Notes under the pieces: model-generated | Database searches by the model: none | Told to the model about the DNA's origin: nothing | The model's input: only the letters and a program-made list of their open reading frames with translations | NCBI RefSeq assembly: GCF_030815085.1 | Contig: NZ_JAUSWG010000001.1 | DNA length: 64,000 nucleotides | Strand: one strand, 5' to 3' | DNA from: Paraclostridium ghonii | GTDB lineage: Bacteria; Bacillota; Clostridia; Peptostreptococcales; Peptostreptococcaceae | Position numbers and translations under genes: made by a program | Shown: in pieces, positions 52,465-62,490 of the stretch | How positions within the stretch are numbered: position 1 is the stretch's first letter | Layout of the letters: each line of letters opens with the position of its first letter

Positions 52465-52491
52465 TAAAGTGTTAAATTATTTATCCGTATC
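52465..52491 (+). promoter_or_regulatory. Sigma-D (sigma-28) promoter of MCP 1
   Basis: TAAA, 15 bases, TCCGTATC; the known consensus is TAAA-N15-GCCGATAA. Placed 55 bases ahead of the start codon. Nearly identical to the promoter of MCP 2. Confidence 0.75.
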
Positions 52492-52545
52492 ATAACTACA
52501 AGCAAAGTAAAGCAAAGTAAAAATTATGTGTAAGGAGATACGTAT

Positions 52546-54276
52546 ATGAAAAATTTGAAAATAAGTAAAAAATTAATTATATCTTTTGGGATTTTATTAA
52601 TAATTACAGCCTTTGCAAACTTTTATTCTATAAAAAATTTGCAAAAATCAGAAAAATTAAGCAACCAGTTATTTGAAGGCCCGTATAAATCAACGAATCA
52701 AACTATGAAAATTCGTAGAGATTTAGTTTCTATTGGAAGGAATATGGGGAATGCAATTATAGAAAAAAGCCCAGAATATTATGGGAATATAGTACGACAA
52801 GATTTTGACAGTGTAGAGAAGAACATAAAACTACTTAGAAATTCTTTTGGTGGAGATAAAAAATTAATTGATGATATGGAGTCTTCTATTAAAAAATTTA
52901 GGGAAGAGTTTGAAATAGTTCAATCAGCTATGGAAGAAGGAGATTATGATCGTGCTATAAAAATTACGGAAAAAAACACACCATATTGGGGTGTGTATAA
53001 TAAGTGTGTGGAAACAGCAGAAACCCTTAATAAAGATGCAGAAGCTAGAGGAATTGAATTTAATAAAGAGGTAAAAGCCATTTCCTCAAGAGCTACAGCT
53101 ATATCAATAGCAACGAGTATTCTTGCTATAGGATTAGGAATAATAATATGTATATATATTACAAGAAGTTTAAAGAAACCAATAGAAGAGCTTGAAGTTG
53201 CAGCGAATAAAATGGCGAGTGGAGATTTTGACATTGAAGTAAGTTATGAATCAAAGGATGAATTAGGTAGTTTATCAAAAAGTATGTCTAAAATGAGTTA
53301 TGAGATAAAAGATATTATAACTGATACTGTTAGAGTGTTAGGAGATGTTTCTTTAGGAAACTTTAATACACAGACAAAAGCAGATTATATAGGAGTTTTT
53401 AAGTATATTGAAAATTCTATAAATAAAATAACAAGTGATTTAAGTGAAACAATGGAGCAAATAAATATAGCATCAGAAGAAGTAGGAGCAGCATCAGACC
53501 AAGTTGCAAGTGGATCACAAATGTTATCACAAGGAGCGACAGAACAAGCAAGTGCAATTGAAGAATTATCTGCAACTATAAATGAGATATCTGAAAAAAT
53601 AAAGGGAACATCAGAAAATGCAAAACAAGCTAATTCATTAACTTTAAATGCTGCAAAACAAGTTAAAGATGGTAATGATCAAATGAAAGAAATGATAAAA
53701 GCAATGGAAGATATAACATTTACGTCAAATGAAATAGGAAGAATAATAAAAACAATAGATGATATAGCCTTCCAAACAAATATATTAGCGTTAAATGCAG
53801 CCGTAGAAGCAGCTCGTGCAGGTGAAGCTGGTAAAGGATTTGCAGTTGTTGCAGATGAAGTAAGAAATCTTGCAGCAAAATCAGCAGAAGCTGCTAAAAA
53901 TACAGCTACGTTAATTGAAAATTCAATAGAAGCAGTAGAAAATGGAACAAAAATTGTAGACCATACAGCTCAGTCACTTCAAAAAATAATAATTACGACT
54001 AATAGAACTACTGAACTAGTAAATGATATAACAAAAGCATCTGAAGAAGAATCAAATTCAATAGTTCAAGTAACGTTAGGTGTAGATCAAATATCACAAG
54101 TTGTACAAACGAATTCAGCAACATCAGAAGAAAGTGCAGCAGCAAGTGAAGAATTAAATGGACAAGCACAAATGTTAAAATCACTTATAGATAATTTTAG
54201 TTTGAAAAATACAAATAAATCTAATAATATTAGTTTTTGTGAAAATAGTGAAGAAAATTTATCGCTAAATGAATAA
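52546..54276 (+). CDS. Methyl-accepting chemotaxis protein 1
   Basis: 576 residues. Membrane helix 1 (~10-28), a four-helix-bundle extracytoplasmic sensor (~30-185), helix 2 (~186-205), HAMP (~207-260) and a long cytoplasmic signalling domain whose tip holds the conserved IDDIAFQTNILALNAAVEAARAGEAGKGFAVVADEVRNLA hairpin region. It feeds CheA/CheW. AAGGAG precedes ATG. Followed by a terminator, so it is a separate transcript from MCP 2. The ligand is not predictable. Confidence 0.96.
   Translation: MKNLKISKKLIISFGILLIITAFANFYSIKNLQKSEKLSNQLFEGPYKSTNQTMKIRRDLVSIGRNMGNAIIEKSPEYYGNIVRQDFDSVEKNIKLLRNSFGGDKKLIDDMESSIKKFREEFEIVQSAMEEGDYDRAIKITEKNTPYWGVYNKCVETAETLNKDAEARGIEFNKEVKAISSRATAISIATSILAIGLGIIICIYITRSLKKPIEELEVAANKMASGDFDIEVSYESKDELGSLSKSMSKMSYEIKDIITDTVRVLGDVSLGNFNTQTKADYIGVFKYIENSINKITSDLSETMEQINIASEEVGAASDQVASGSQMLSQGATEQASAIEELSATINEISEKIKGTSENAKQANSLTLNAAKQVKDGNDQMKEMIKAMEDITFTSNEIGRIIKTIDDIAFQTNILALNAAVEAARAGEAGKGFAVVADEVRNLAAKSAEAAKNTATLIENSIEAVENGTKIVDHTAQSLQKIIITTNRTTELVNDITKASEEESNSIVQVTLGVDQISQVVQTNSATSEESAAASEELNGQAQMLKSLIDNFSLKNTNKSNNISFCENSEENLSLNE
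53440..54210 (+). repeat. Direct DNA repeat shared with 55390-56160 (MCP signalling domains)
   Basis: The two MCP signalling domains are close to identical in protein and very similar in DNA for about 750 bases, in direct orientation some 1.95 kb apart, giving a possible recombination substrate. Confidence 0.7.
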
Positions 54277-54287
54277 TAGGGTATATA

Positions 54288-54319
54288 AAAAATAGAAGAT
54301 TTAAATCTTCTATTTTTTT
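54288..54319 (+). terminator. Terminator between the two MCP genes
   Basis: AAATAGAAGATTT pairs with AAATCTTCTATTT, followed by Ts. Confidence 0.85.
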
Positions 54320-54373
54320 GTTATATAAGATTAAATTTACACTTAAAAAATTTTTATTTATATAATTAATTTC

Positions 54374-54400
54374 TAAAGTATGGATGCCTTTATCCGTATA
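54374..54400 (+). promoter_or_regulatory. Sigma-D (sigma-28) promoter of MCP 2 and probably the che operon
   Basis: TAAA, 15 bases, TCCGTATA. It shares TAAAGT and TTTATCCGTAT with the MCP 1 promoter. No terminator lies between MCP 2 and cheA, so it probably drives the whole operon. Confidence 0.75.
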
Positions 54401-54486
54401 AAAAATAGGATAAATAGTTCTATTATATGAACTAATATATGAACTAATTTTATTTGAGTTTACAAAAAATGGGGGGAGGAATACAT

Positions 54487-56235
54487 ATGAAAAATTTAAA
54501 AATAGGTAGAAAGTTAGGGGTGTGTTTTGCAATTTTACTAGTGATTACAACAGTTGCAAATGGATATACATTGTATAATTTAACGCAAGCAGCTAAAGTA
54601 AGTCATGATTTATTTACGGGACCTTATGAACTAACGACTCAAGCGATGGGGATACGTAGAGATTTAGTTGGGATTTCTAGAAGAATTAATGATGCATTTG
54701 CAAATAATGAACATGTAGAAAATAGAAAGCTAGTTCTAGAAGAATTTGACAGTCTTGAAAATAGAATTGATGATATAAGAAATGGATCTGAAAAAGAAGT
54801 AGAGAATAAAAAAATCACTCAGTACATTGATAGTATTGAAAAATATACAGGGGAATTAAAACAATCATATGAAAATATATATAATACAACTCAGCAGCCA
54901 ACTTTTAAAGGTTCTATAAAGGAAATAGATGGTAGCGAATATACAAAAGCATTTGAAGGGTGTAGAGAAACAGCAATAAACCTTTACAAAGAGGCTGAAA
55001 ATATAGGAAATAATTTTGATAAAGATGTAGAAAACTCAGCAAGGACTGCTAAGTTTATATCAACAACTTTAAATATAATTTCTATATTAGCAGGAGTAGC
55101 TATTTGCATATATGTCACTAGAAGTTTAAAGAAACCTATTGAAGAAATAAAAGTAGCAGCTAACAAAATAGCTGTTGGAGATTTTGACATTGAACTTAAT
55201 TATGAGTCAAAAGATGAATTAGGGGATTTATCAAATAGTATGACTCAAATGAGTAATAAAATAAAAGATATTATAGATGATACAGTTATAGTTTTAGGGG
55301 GTATTGCATCGGGTAATTTTGACATAGATACTAAAGTGGAATATATAGGAATTTTTAGATATATTGAGAACTCCATAAATATGATTACAAATGACTTAAG
55401 TAAAACAATGGAACAAATAAACATAGCTGCAGAAGAAGTAGGAGCAGCATCAGATCAAGTTGCAAGTGGATCACAGATGTTATCACAAGGAGCTACAGAA
55501 CAAGCGAGTGCTATTGAAGAATTATCTTCAACTATAAGTGAAATTTCTGAAAAAATAAAAGGGACTGCAGATAATGCGAAAAAAGCTAATTCATTAACTT
55601 TAAATGCTACAAAACAAGTTCAAGAAGGTAATGACCAAATGAAAGAAATGGTAAAAGCAATGGGAGATATATCATTTACATCAAGTGAAATAGGAAGAAT
55701 AATAAAAACAATAGATGACATAGCTTTCCAAACAAATATATTAGCATTAAATGCAGCGGTAGAAGCAGCACGTGCAGGGGAAGCTGGTAAAGGATTTGCA
55801 GTAGTAGCAGATGAAGTAAGAAATCTTGCAGCAAAATCAGCAGAAGCAGCAAAAAATACATCTACACTAATTGAGAATTCAATAGAAGCAGTAGACAATG
55901 GAACAAAAATTGTAGACAATACAGCTCAGTCACTTCAAAAAATAATAAATACTACTAATGAAACTACATCTTTGGTAAATGATATAGCCAAGGCGTCTGA
56001 AGAAGAAGCTAATTCAATAGCTCAAGTTACATTAGGTGTAGATCAAATTTCAGAAGTTGTTCAGACAAATTCAGCAACATCAGAAGAAAGTGCAGCAGCA
56101 AGTGAAGAGTTAAGTGGTCAAGCTCAAATGTTAAAGTCACTTATAGATAACTTTAGTTTAAAAGATACAAATAATTTAAATAGAAATATAGATTTTAATA
56201 ATAAAGAAGCAGAGTATTTTGCTATGAATGACTAG
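54487..56235 (+). CDS. Methyl-accepting chemotaxis protein 2
   Basis: 582 residues. Same plan as MCP 1: helix 1, sensor domain that differs from MCP 1 (~30-200), helix 2, HAMP, and an almost identical signalling domain. GGGGGGAGGA fixes ATG 54487; TTG 54454 is in frame but has no ribosome-binding site. 48 bases ahead of cheA with no terminator, so it starts the chemotaxis operon. The two receptors sense different ligands but share output. Confidence 0.96.
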   Translation: MKNLKIGRKLGVCFAILLVITTVANGYTLYNLTQAAKVSHDLFTGPYELTTQAMGIRRDLVGISRRINDAFANNEHVENRKLVLEEFDSLENRIDDIRNGSEKEVENKKITQYIDSIEKYTGELKQSYENIYNTTQQPTFKGSIKEIDGSEYTKAFEGCRETAINLYKEAENIGNNFDKDVENSARTAKFISTTLNIISILAGVAICIYVTRSLKKPIEEIKVAANKIAVGDFDIELNYESKDELGDLSNSMTQMSNKIKDIIDDTVIVLGGIASGNFDIDTKVEYIGIFRYIENSINMITNDLSKTMEQINIAAEEVGAASDQVASGSQMLSQGATEQASAIEELSSTISEISEKIKGTADNAKKANSLTLNATKQVQEGNDQMKEMVKAMGDISFTSSEIGRIIKTIDDIAFQTNILALNAAVEAARAGEAGKGFAVVADEVRNLAAKSAEAAKNTSTLIENSIEAVDNGTKIVDNTAQSLQKIINTTNETTSLVNDIAKASEEEANSIAQVTLGVDQISEVVQTNSATSEESAAASEELSGQAQMLKSLIDNFSLKDTNNLNRNIDFNNKEAEYFAMND

Positions 56236-56283
56236 ATACAAGTTAAAAAGATTTATAGTTTAATTAATAAAAGGAGGCAAAAT

Positions 56284-58416
56284 ATGAGCGGAATGGATTC
56301 TTTAAATGAATTTTATGTTCACGAAAATATGCAGTTACTAGAGCAATTAGAAGAAATTCTACTTGTAGGACAATCTGGTACAGGAAAATTGGGAAAAGAA
56401 GAGATTGAACAAATTTTCCGTGCAATGCATACTATTAAGGGATCTTCAGCTATGATGGGTTATGATAGTTTAACTAAGCTTACGCATAGCATAGAAGATG
56501 TCTTTGATGGAATAAGAAATGGAAGAGAACTCTCCGATAATAAGTGGGAAGAAGTAGTTGATGTAGTTTTAGTAAGCATAGATTTTTTAAAAGAAGAGAT
56601 ATTAAATGTTCAAGATGGACTTCTTCCAGAAGCGAGTATAGATGAATTGCTTGAAAGAGTATTAGCTTTGTTAAAAGAAGAAACAGAAACTGAAATAAAG
56701 GAAGAAGATCAAAATAATGATATAGAAGATCTAATTGAAATAAAAATGCCTAAGGATGGAGAAAAACACTTTTATATAAAAGTTTCATTTGAAGATGGGT
56801 GTGGAATGGAAGGAATTAGAGCATTAGGAGTACTTGCTATGATTGAAAATAAATGCTCATTTATAAAAACTATTCCCCCAAGTTTAGAAGTAGAATGTGA
56901 TAATGAAATAATAAATGAAGGATTTAAATTATATGTAAGTACAGAAGAAGAAAAAGATTCACTTGAACAATGTATTAAAGAAACTATGTTTTTAAAAAGT
57001 TTAGATATAGAAGAAGTAAGTGATGAATCAGATTTGAAAAATATATTCAATATAAATCCTTCAGCAGAGGAAAAAGTTGAGATAGAAGAAGTAGCTATAA
57101 CATTAGAAAAAAATAATTTAAGTGATGAAAACCAAGAAAGGGCAAAAGAAACTAAAGAACATAAAGAAGAAAGAAATGAAGAAAGTAGTGATTTAAGTAA
57201 AGACACAAAAAAAGATTCTAAACCAGAAGAAACTCAACACCATGTACATAACAAAAACAGTTATTTAAGTGTAAATATCAATAAAATTGATATGCTTATG
57301 AACTTAGTAGGTGAGATTGTTACAACAGAATCTATGGTAGAAAAACAATCTCAGATAGAGAACTTTAATCGTGATAATTTTGAAAAGCAAGCTAGAAGGT
57401 TACATCAATTAACAAATGAATTACAAGATGTAGTTATGTCTATTAGGATGGTTCCTATATCTTCTACTTTTACAAAAATGCAAAGAGTTGTAAGAGATAT
57501 GAGTAGGAAAACTGGAAAGTCAGTAGATTTAAAGCTAATAGGAGAACAAACAGAAGTAGATAAGAATATTTTAGAAAATATATCGGATCCATTGATGCAT
57601 ATGATTAGAAACAGTATGGACCATGGTATAGAAACGCCAGAAGAGCGTCAAAAAACTTCTAAACCAGAAAAAGCTACTATAGTATTAGAAGCTAAAAACA
57701 CTGGTGGAGATGTAGTTATAGTAATAAAAGATGATGGTAGAGGATTAAATAAAGAAGCTATTGTAAAAAAAGCTATAGAAAAAGGAATAACAAGCAAAAG
57801 CTTTGAAGAAATTAGTGATAAAGAAGCCTATAATTTCATTCTAGCCCCTGGATTCTCTACAAAAGAAGCTGTAAGTGAGTATTCCGGCAGAGGAGTAGGT
57901 ATGGATGTTGTCTATACCAATATAAGACAGCTAAGAGGATCTATAACCATTGATAGTGAAAAAGGACAAGGGACTATGATTGTGATTCGAATTCCTTTAA
58001 CACTAGCAATTGTTGATGGAATGAAAGTTAGAGTAGGAAATGAAATATATATAATTCCTTCACTTAATATAAAGGAAGTGTTTAGACAAGGTGTCTATGA
58101 GATAGTTAAGAATCCAAATGGAGAAGAACATAGCATAATAAGAGGGAGTTGCTATGAAATTCGAAGACTATCAAAAATATTAGGGATAGATAGTGATAAG
58201 CATGACGATGGTATTATGATTTTGGTTGAGTCTGAAATAGGAAATGTTTGTATCATTGTAGATGGAATTGTTGGACAACAACAGGTTGTAATAAAACCAA
58301 TACCAGAATTATTAACACAGTTTGAAAAAATTCAATCATATATGTCTGGGTGTTCTATATTAGAAGATGGATCTATTAGCTTAATAATTGATGCAAATGC
58401 AATTATAAGCGAGTAA
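56284..58416 (+). CDS. cheA: Chemotaxis histidine kinase CheA
   Basis: 710 residues, full domain set. P1 Hpt with phospho-accepting His49 (FRAMHTIKGSSAMMG), an acidic P2-like region (~150-260) and Lys/Glu linker (~270-325), P3 dimerisation, P4 ATPase (HMIRNSMDHGIETPEER N box; IKDDGRGLN; YSGRGVGMDVV) and the P5 CheW-like domain. It phosphorylates CheY and CheB in response to the MCPs. RBS AAAGGAGG. Confidence 0.98.
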   Translation: MSGMDSLNEFYVHENMQLLEQLEEILLVGQSGTGKLGKEEIEQIFRAMHTIKGSSAMMGYDSLTKLTHSIEDVFDGIRNGRELSDNKWEEVVDVVLVSIDFLKEEILNVQDGLLPEASIDELLERVLALLKEETETEIKEEDQNNDIEDLIEIKMPKDGEKHFYIKVSFEDGCGMEGIRALGVLAMIENKCSFIKTIPPSLEVECDNEIINEGFKLYVSTEEEKDSLEQCIKETMFLKSLDIEEVSDESDLKNIFNINPSAEEKVEIEEVAITLEKNNLSDENQERAKETKEHKEERNEESSDLSKDTKKDSKPEETQHHVHNKNSYLSVNINKIDMLMNLVGEIVTTESMVEKQSQIENFNRDNFEKQARRLHQLTNELQDVVMSIRMVPISSTFTKMQRVVRDMSRKTGKSVDLKLIGEQTEVDKNILENISDPLMHMIRNSMDHGIETPEERQKTSKPEKATIVLEAKNTGGDVVIVIKDDGRGLNKEAIVKKAIEKGITSKSFEEISDKEAYNFILAPGFSTKEAVSEYSGRGVGMDVVYTNIRQLRGSITIDSEKGQGTMIVIRIPLTLAIVDGMKVRVGNEIYIIPSLNIKEVFRQGVYEIVKNPNGEEHSIIRGSCYEIRRLSKILGIDSDKHDDGIMILVESEIGNVCIIVDGIVGQQQVVIKPIPELLTQFEKIQSYMSGCSILEDGSISLIIDANAIISE

Positions 58417-58479
58417 TACATAAAGTAGAATCTTTAAAGCTAAAAAGACATCGTAAATATTCACAAGGAGAGACGTTAT

Positions 58480-59559
58480 ATGGAAGTAAACAAAAAAATA
58501 AAAGTTTTAATAATTGATGATTCTAGTATATTTCGTCGTATTATATCAAAGTACTTGCAAGAATTTGAAGAGTTAGAAATTGTAGGTACAGCTAAGGATC
58601 CCTATGAAGCTAGAGATAAAATAATAGAATTTAGACCAGATGTATTAACGCTAGACATTGAGATGCCAGGTATGAGTGGAATTGAGTTCTTAAAAATTTT
58701 AATGGATCAATGTCCGATACCTACAATAGTTATAAGTGGTGCAGATGACAGATGCTTTGAAGCTATAAATGCGGGAGCTGTTGGGTTTGTAGAAAAGCCA
58801 GACTCAAAGAGAATGAATGACTTTGCTAATGATTTAGCAAGTAAAATAAAAGAAGCATCTGTAGCTAAATTAGTTACAGATAATTATTCAAGAAATAATT
58901 TAAATAAACCTAATGATATTACACATAAAAAAAATATAGTCAAAAATATAACCTCTAAATCTAGTATGGATATAATTGCTATTGGAGCATCCATGGGAGG
59001 GGTAGAAGCTGTTAGTAAAATTTTAAAACAATTACCTCTTGGATTGCCAGGAATAGTAATTACTCAACATATGCCACCAGTATTTACACAAAGATATGCA
59101 GAAAGACTAAATAAAGAATGTATTATAAATGTTTGTGAAGGCAAAGATGGACAAGAAATCTTAAGTGGATATGCATATATAGCTCCAGGAGCTTTACAAA
59201 TGGGAATTGAAAAAAGAAATAATAAATATGTATTAGAAGTAAAAAAGGGGGAAAAAGTTAGTGGACACTGTCCTTCAGTAGATTACTTATTCCAATCTGT
59301 AGCAAAATCTGCAAACAAAAGTGCTATAGGTGTTATTTTAACAGGAATGGGAGCAGATGGAGCTAAAGGTTTACTTGATATAAAAAATGCAGGTGGATAC
59401 ACAATCGGCCAAAATAGACATTCATGTGTTGTATACGGAATGCCTATGGCAGCAAAAAATATTGGAGCAGTTTGTAAAGAAACTTCTTTAGATATGATAC
59501 CAAATGCAATATTAAATCAATTAAAAAGATCAAAATCTACATTGAGAAATAAAGAGTAG
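58480..59559 (+). CDS. cheB: Chemotaxis methylesterase/glutamine deamidase CheB
   Basis: 359 residues. Receiver domain with Asp13/14 and phospho-site Asp59 (VLTLDIEMPGMSG); linker; methylesterase with catalytic Ser in IGASMGGVEAVSKIL, His in TQHMPP and Asp in GMGADGAKG. Removes methyl groups from MCPs for adaptation, and is activated by CheA. RBS CAAGGAGAG. Confidence 0.97.
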   Translation: MEVNKKIKVLIIDDSSIFRRIISKYLQEFEELEIVGTAKDPYEARDKIIEFRPDVLTLDIEMPGMSGIEFLKILMDQCPIPTIVISGADDRCFEAINAGAVGFVEKPDSKRMNDFANDLASKIKEASVAKLVTDNYSRNNLNKPNDITHKKNIVKNITSKSSMDIIAIGASMGGVEAVSKILKQLPLGLPGIVITQHMPPVFTQRYAERLNKECIINVCEGKDGQEILSGYAYIAPGALQMGIEKRNNKYVLEVKKGEKVSGHCPSVDYLFQSVAKSANKSAIGVILTGMGADGAKGLLDIKNAGGYTIGQNRHSCVVYGMPMAAKNIGAVCKETSLDMIPNAILNQLKRSKSTLRNKE

Positions 59560-59576
59560 ATAGAAAGTAGGTATAT

Positions 59577-60191
59577 ATGAATTTTGAGTGTGATAAATTA
59601 AATGTATTTCGAGAAATAAGCAATATAGGATCAGGAAATGCGTCTACTTCATTAGGTATGATGCTAAATGAAATTGTAGATATAGGAATACCAAAGAGTG
59701 ATTTAATAAGTTTTTCTGATATAACTAATAGTTATGACTCTCCTGAGGAATTAGTTGTAGGAACGGTTTTACAATTATCAAGAGATATGGAAGGTTTTAT
59801 ACTAGTTATAATGAAACTTGATTCTGCAATTAATTTATTATCAAAAGTTACTGGCAATAATGTTGTATGCAATAAAGAAGACTACGAATCAGTACGTAAT
59901 GAATTAAGTTCTATAGGTGAGGTTTGTAATATATTATGTGGTACATATTTAACCGCAATATCAGATATGACTAGTTTAAGCATAGATCAATCTATTCCTT
60001 ATTTTAGCGTAGATATGGTTAGAGCAATTATGAACTTACCTATATCATTATATGGACCAGTTTCAGATTCAATATTATGTATAGAGACTGACTTTTTTAC
60101 AACAGATAAGAGTATAGAAGGTAAATATTATTTTATTCCTAAAGTTGAGTCGTGTGAAAAATTACTATCATCATTAGGTTTTGCTTGTTAG
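59577..60191 (+). CDS. cheC: CheY-P phosphatase CheC
   Basis: 204 residues with both CheC phosphatase motifs intact: REISNIGSGNASTS...GIP in the first half and SSIGEVCNILCGTYLTA...SIP in the second, each with the Glu and Asn that attack CheY-P. With CheD it forms the Bacillus-type adaptation loop. Adjoins cheD. Confidence 0.95.
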   Translation: MNFECDKLNVFREISNIGSGNASTSLGMMLNEIVDIGIPKSDLISFSDITNSYDSPEELVVGTVLQLSRDMEGFILVIMKLDSAINLLSKVTGNNVVCNKEDYESVRNELSSIGEVCNILCGTYLTAISDMTSLSIDQSIPYFSVDMVRAIMNLPISLYGPVSDSILCIETDFFTTDKSIEGKYYFIPKVESCEKLLSSLGFAC

Positions 60192-60202
60192 GAGAACAAT
60201 TA

Positions 60203-60688
60203 ATGAAAACTATAACAGTAGGAATAGCAGAATCTAACATTGTAAAATCGCCAGATAAAATAATGACAGTTGGGCTTGGATCATGCTGTGGAGTAGTTCT
60301 TTATGATGAAATAAATAAAATTGCTGGTTTAGTACATATTTTACTTCCAGATTCAAAGTATGATAAAAAATTAGATAACAAATCAAAGTATGCAGATAGT
60401 GGAATTAATTTACTATATAATCAAATGAAAAAATCTGGTGCTAATCCAAGACTCATAAGAGCTAAATTAACTGGTGGGGCTCATATGTTTAATTTTAAGA
60501 ATAATAGTAATAGTATTTTTACTATTGGGGAGAAAAATGTAAAGTCATGCAAAGAGACATTAGCTAAGTTAAATATTTCTATTGTTTCTGAAGATGTATT
60601 AGGTTCTTGTGGAAGGACTATTGTATTTGACACTCTTACGAATAAGTTAACTATTAAGAGTGTTGGAAAACGCGAAAAAGTTATTTAA
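60203..60688 (+). CDS. cheD: Receptor deamidase CheD
   Basis: 161 residues. The catalytic Cys is in LGSCCGVVLYDE, the His in AGLVHILLPDS, and Thr in KLTGGAHMF. CheD deamidates receptor Gln residues and stimulates CheC. TTAGGAGAAC lies ahead of ATG 60203; an in-frame TTG 18 bases earlier is inside the cheC stop region. Confidence 0.95.
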   Translation: MKTITVGIAESNIVKSPDKIMTVGLGSCCGVVLYDEINKIAGLVHILLPDSKYDKKLDNKSKYADSGINLLYNQMKKSGANPRLIRAKLTGGAHMFNFKNNSNSIFTIGEKNVKSCKETLAKLNISIVSEDVLGSCGRTIVFDTLTNKLTIKSVGKREKVI

Positions 60689-60700
60689 AAGGGTGGTGTA

Positions 60701-61186
60701 TTGTTTGTGAATGCAAATGATGAAATAATAGATAGTAAAATAGATGATTTGTATATGGTGTTTATTGTAAATGATCAAAAATATGCATTATCATCAAATT
60801 ACATTATAGAAATTATTGAGGTATTACCTATAACAAAAGTTCCATTCCTTCCTGAATATATGAAAGGTATTATAAATTTAAGAAGTAACATTATACCTGT
60901 AATGGATGCAAGGATGAGATTTGACATAGAACCTATAGACTATAATGAAAGAACGTGTATAATTATAATAGAGAATAATATGGAAAAAATTGGATTGATA
61001 GTTGATGCAGTAAATGAAGTTATTACTATATTACCTAATCAAATTATGAAGATGAACTCAAGTAAAGAAGAATGTAAACAAAATTTTATAAAAGGTGTTA
61101 GTGAAATTAATGATGAAGTTCAAATGATACTAGACTGTGACTCATTAGTACAAATTGTAGAGGATATTGCCGATGGAACTAACTAA
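60701..61186 (+). CDS. cheW: Chemotaxis coupling protein CheW
   Basis: 161 residues of the CheW fold: YMVFIVNDQKYALSSNYIIEI, PFLPEYMKGIINLRSNIIPVMDARMRF, and GLIVDAVNEVITI. Links receptors to CheA. GGTGG serves TTG 60701 or GTG 60707. Overlaps cheR. Confidence 0.95.
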   Translation: MFVNANDEIIDSKIDDLYMVFIVNDQKYALSSNYIIEIIEVLPITKVPFLPEYMKGIINLRSNIIPVMDARMRFDIEPIDYNERTCIIIIENNMEKIGLIVDAVNEVITILPNQIMKMNSSKEECKQNFIKGVSEINDEVQMILDCDSLVQIVEDIADGTN

Positions 61187-61982
61187 CCAAGATTTTATAA
61201 GACTAAAAAATTATATGTACAATAACTATGGAATAAATCTAGAAAATAAAAGAACGTTAATAGAGACAAGATTATTATTAATGGTAAAAAAATTAGGATT
61301 TAAGGATTTTAAAAGTTACATAGATAATTTAATGAAAGATAGTACAGGAGAACAAGCATCTACACTTGTAGAAAAATTGACGACAAACTTTACATATTTT
61401 ATGAGAGAAGAACAACACTATGAATTTTTAAAAAGTGAGATAATAACACCTAGTTTAAAAAAACCTCCTGCTGGAGGAATAAAAATTTGGTCGGCAGCAG
61501 CATCTACAGGAGAAGAACCTTATTGCATTGCTATGTTAGTATCATCGATACTTGGAAAAAGTTCCAAATTTAAAGTTAGTATAACTGCATCAGATATTTC
61601 TAATAATGTACTAAAAAAAGCAAAATCGGGCATTTACTCAGAAGATAAGATATCGAAATTACCACCAGTGTGGATAAAAAGTTTTTTTAAAAAAGTAAAT
61701 GAAAAAAATTATATGATTGATGATAGTATAAAACAGTTAATTGACTTTAAATATTTTAATCTAAACAATAGTTTAGGTTGGGAAAAAGGTAAGTATGATG
61801 TTATTTTTTGCAGGAATGTAATGATATATTTTGATACACCTACAAAACAAAGACTAATAAAAAAATTATATGAATCACTTAAGCCTGGAGGGTACTTGAT
61901 TATTGGAATGTCAGAGAATTTATCAAATTTACAAATCAATTTTCAACGTGTAAAACCATCGGTGTATAGAAAAAGATTATAA
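61173..61982 (+). CDS. cheR: Chemotaxis methyltransferase CheR
   Basis: 270 residues. N-terminal helical domain, then a SAM-dependent methyltransferase: TTNFTYFMREEQHYEF, IWSAAASTGEEPYCIAML (SAM loop), YDVIFCRNVMIYFD and LKPGGYLIIGMSENL. Methylates MCP Glu residues. GAGG at 61159 favours ATG 61173; the start lies within the end of cheW, giving translational coupling. Confidence 0.97.
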   Translation: MELTNQDFIRLKNYMYNNYGINLENKRTLIETRLLLMVKKLGFKDFKSYIDNLMKDSTGEQASTLVEKLTTNFTYFMREEQHYEFLKSEIITPSLKKPPAGGIKIWSAAASTGEEPYCIAMLVSSILGKSSKFKVSITASDISNNVLKKAKSGIYSEDKISKLPPVWIKSFFKKVNEKNYMIDDSIKQLIDFKYFNLNNSLGWEKGKYDVIFCRNVMIYFDTPTKQRLIKKLYESLKPGGYLIIGMSENLSNLQINFQRVKPSVYRKRL

Positions 61983-62006
61983 TTCACATAAATGGAGGGA
62001 TAAATT

Positions 62007-62360
62007 ATGAAAAGAGTATTAATAGTTGATGATGCAGCATTTATGCGTATATCTATACGTACTATGCTTCAAAATTATGATTTTGAAATAGTTGGAGAGG
62101 CAGAAAATGGAGTAATGGCTATTGAAAAATATAAAGAATTACAGCCAGATATAGTGACACTAGATATAACTATGCCAGAAATGGATGGATTACAAGCACT
62201 AAGAGAAATTAAAAAGATTGATCCAGCTGCATCTGTAGTAATGGTTTCGGCATTAGGACAAGAAGCTAGAATGAAAGAAGCTATAATATATGGAGCAAAA
62301 GGATTTATTGTAAAGCCATTTAAAGAGGAGATAATAGTATCTGCTTTATCTAAGCTATAA
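62007..62360 (+). CDS. cheY: Chemotaxis response regulator CheY
   Basis: 117-residue single receiver domain. Acidic pocket Asp8/Asp9, phospho-site Asp53 (TLDITMPEMDG), Ser81 and Lys103 (IVKPF). CheY-P binds the flagellar switch. AAATGGAGGG precedes ATG. Followed after 130 bases by FliM- and FliN-type genes. Confidence 0.95.
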   Translation: MKRVLIVDDAAFMRISIRTMLQNYDFEIVGEAENGVMAIEKYKELQPDIVTLDITMPEMDGLQALREIKKIDPAASVVMVSALGQEARMKEAIIYGAKGFIVKPFKEEIIVSALSKL

Positions 62361-62490
62361 AATATTTATTAAAGTACAAGGTTATTTGATATTATCCAGA
62401 GACGCGTTTATTTACCGTATTCTTAAATCTGTAAAATTGTATATAACCTTAAAAGCAATGAAATTTATATAGGAGATAAAATAATACATT

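Noticed and set aside
55620..55919. Minus-strand frames opposite the MCP signalling domain
   Set aside because: Low-complexity shadow of the Ala-rich coiled coil.
62378..62450. AAGGTTAT/ATAACCTT hairpin and CCGTAT motif ahead of fliM, as a sigma-D promoter or riboswitch
   Set aside because: No TAAA at 15 bases upstream of CCGTAT, and the loop is very long with no conserved core.
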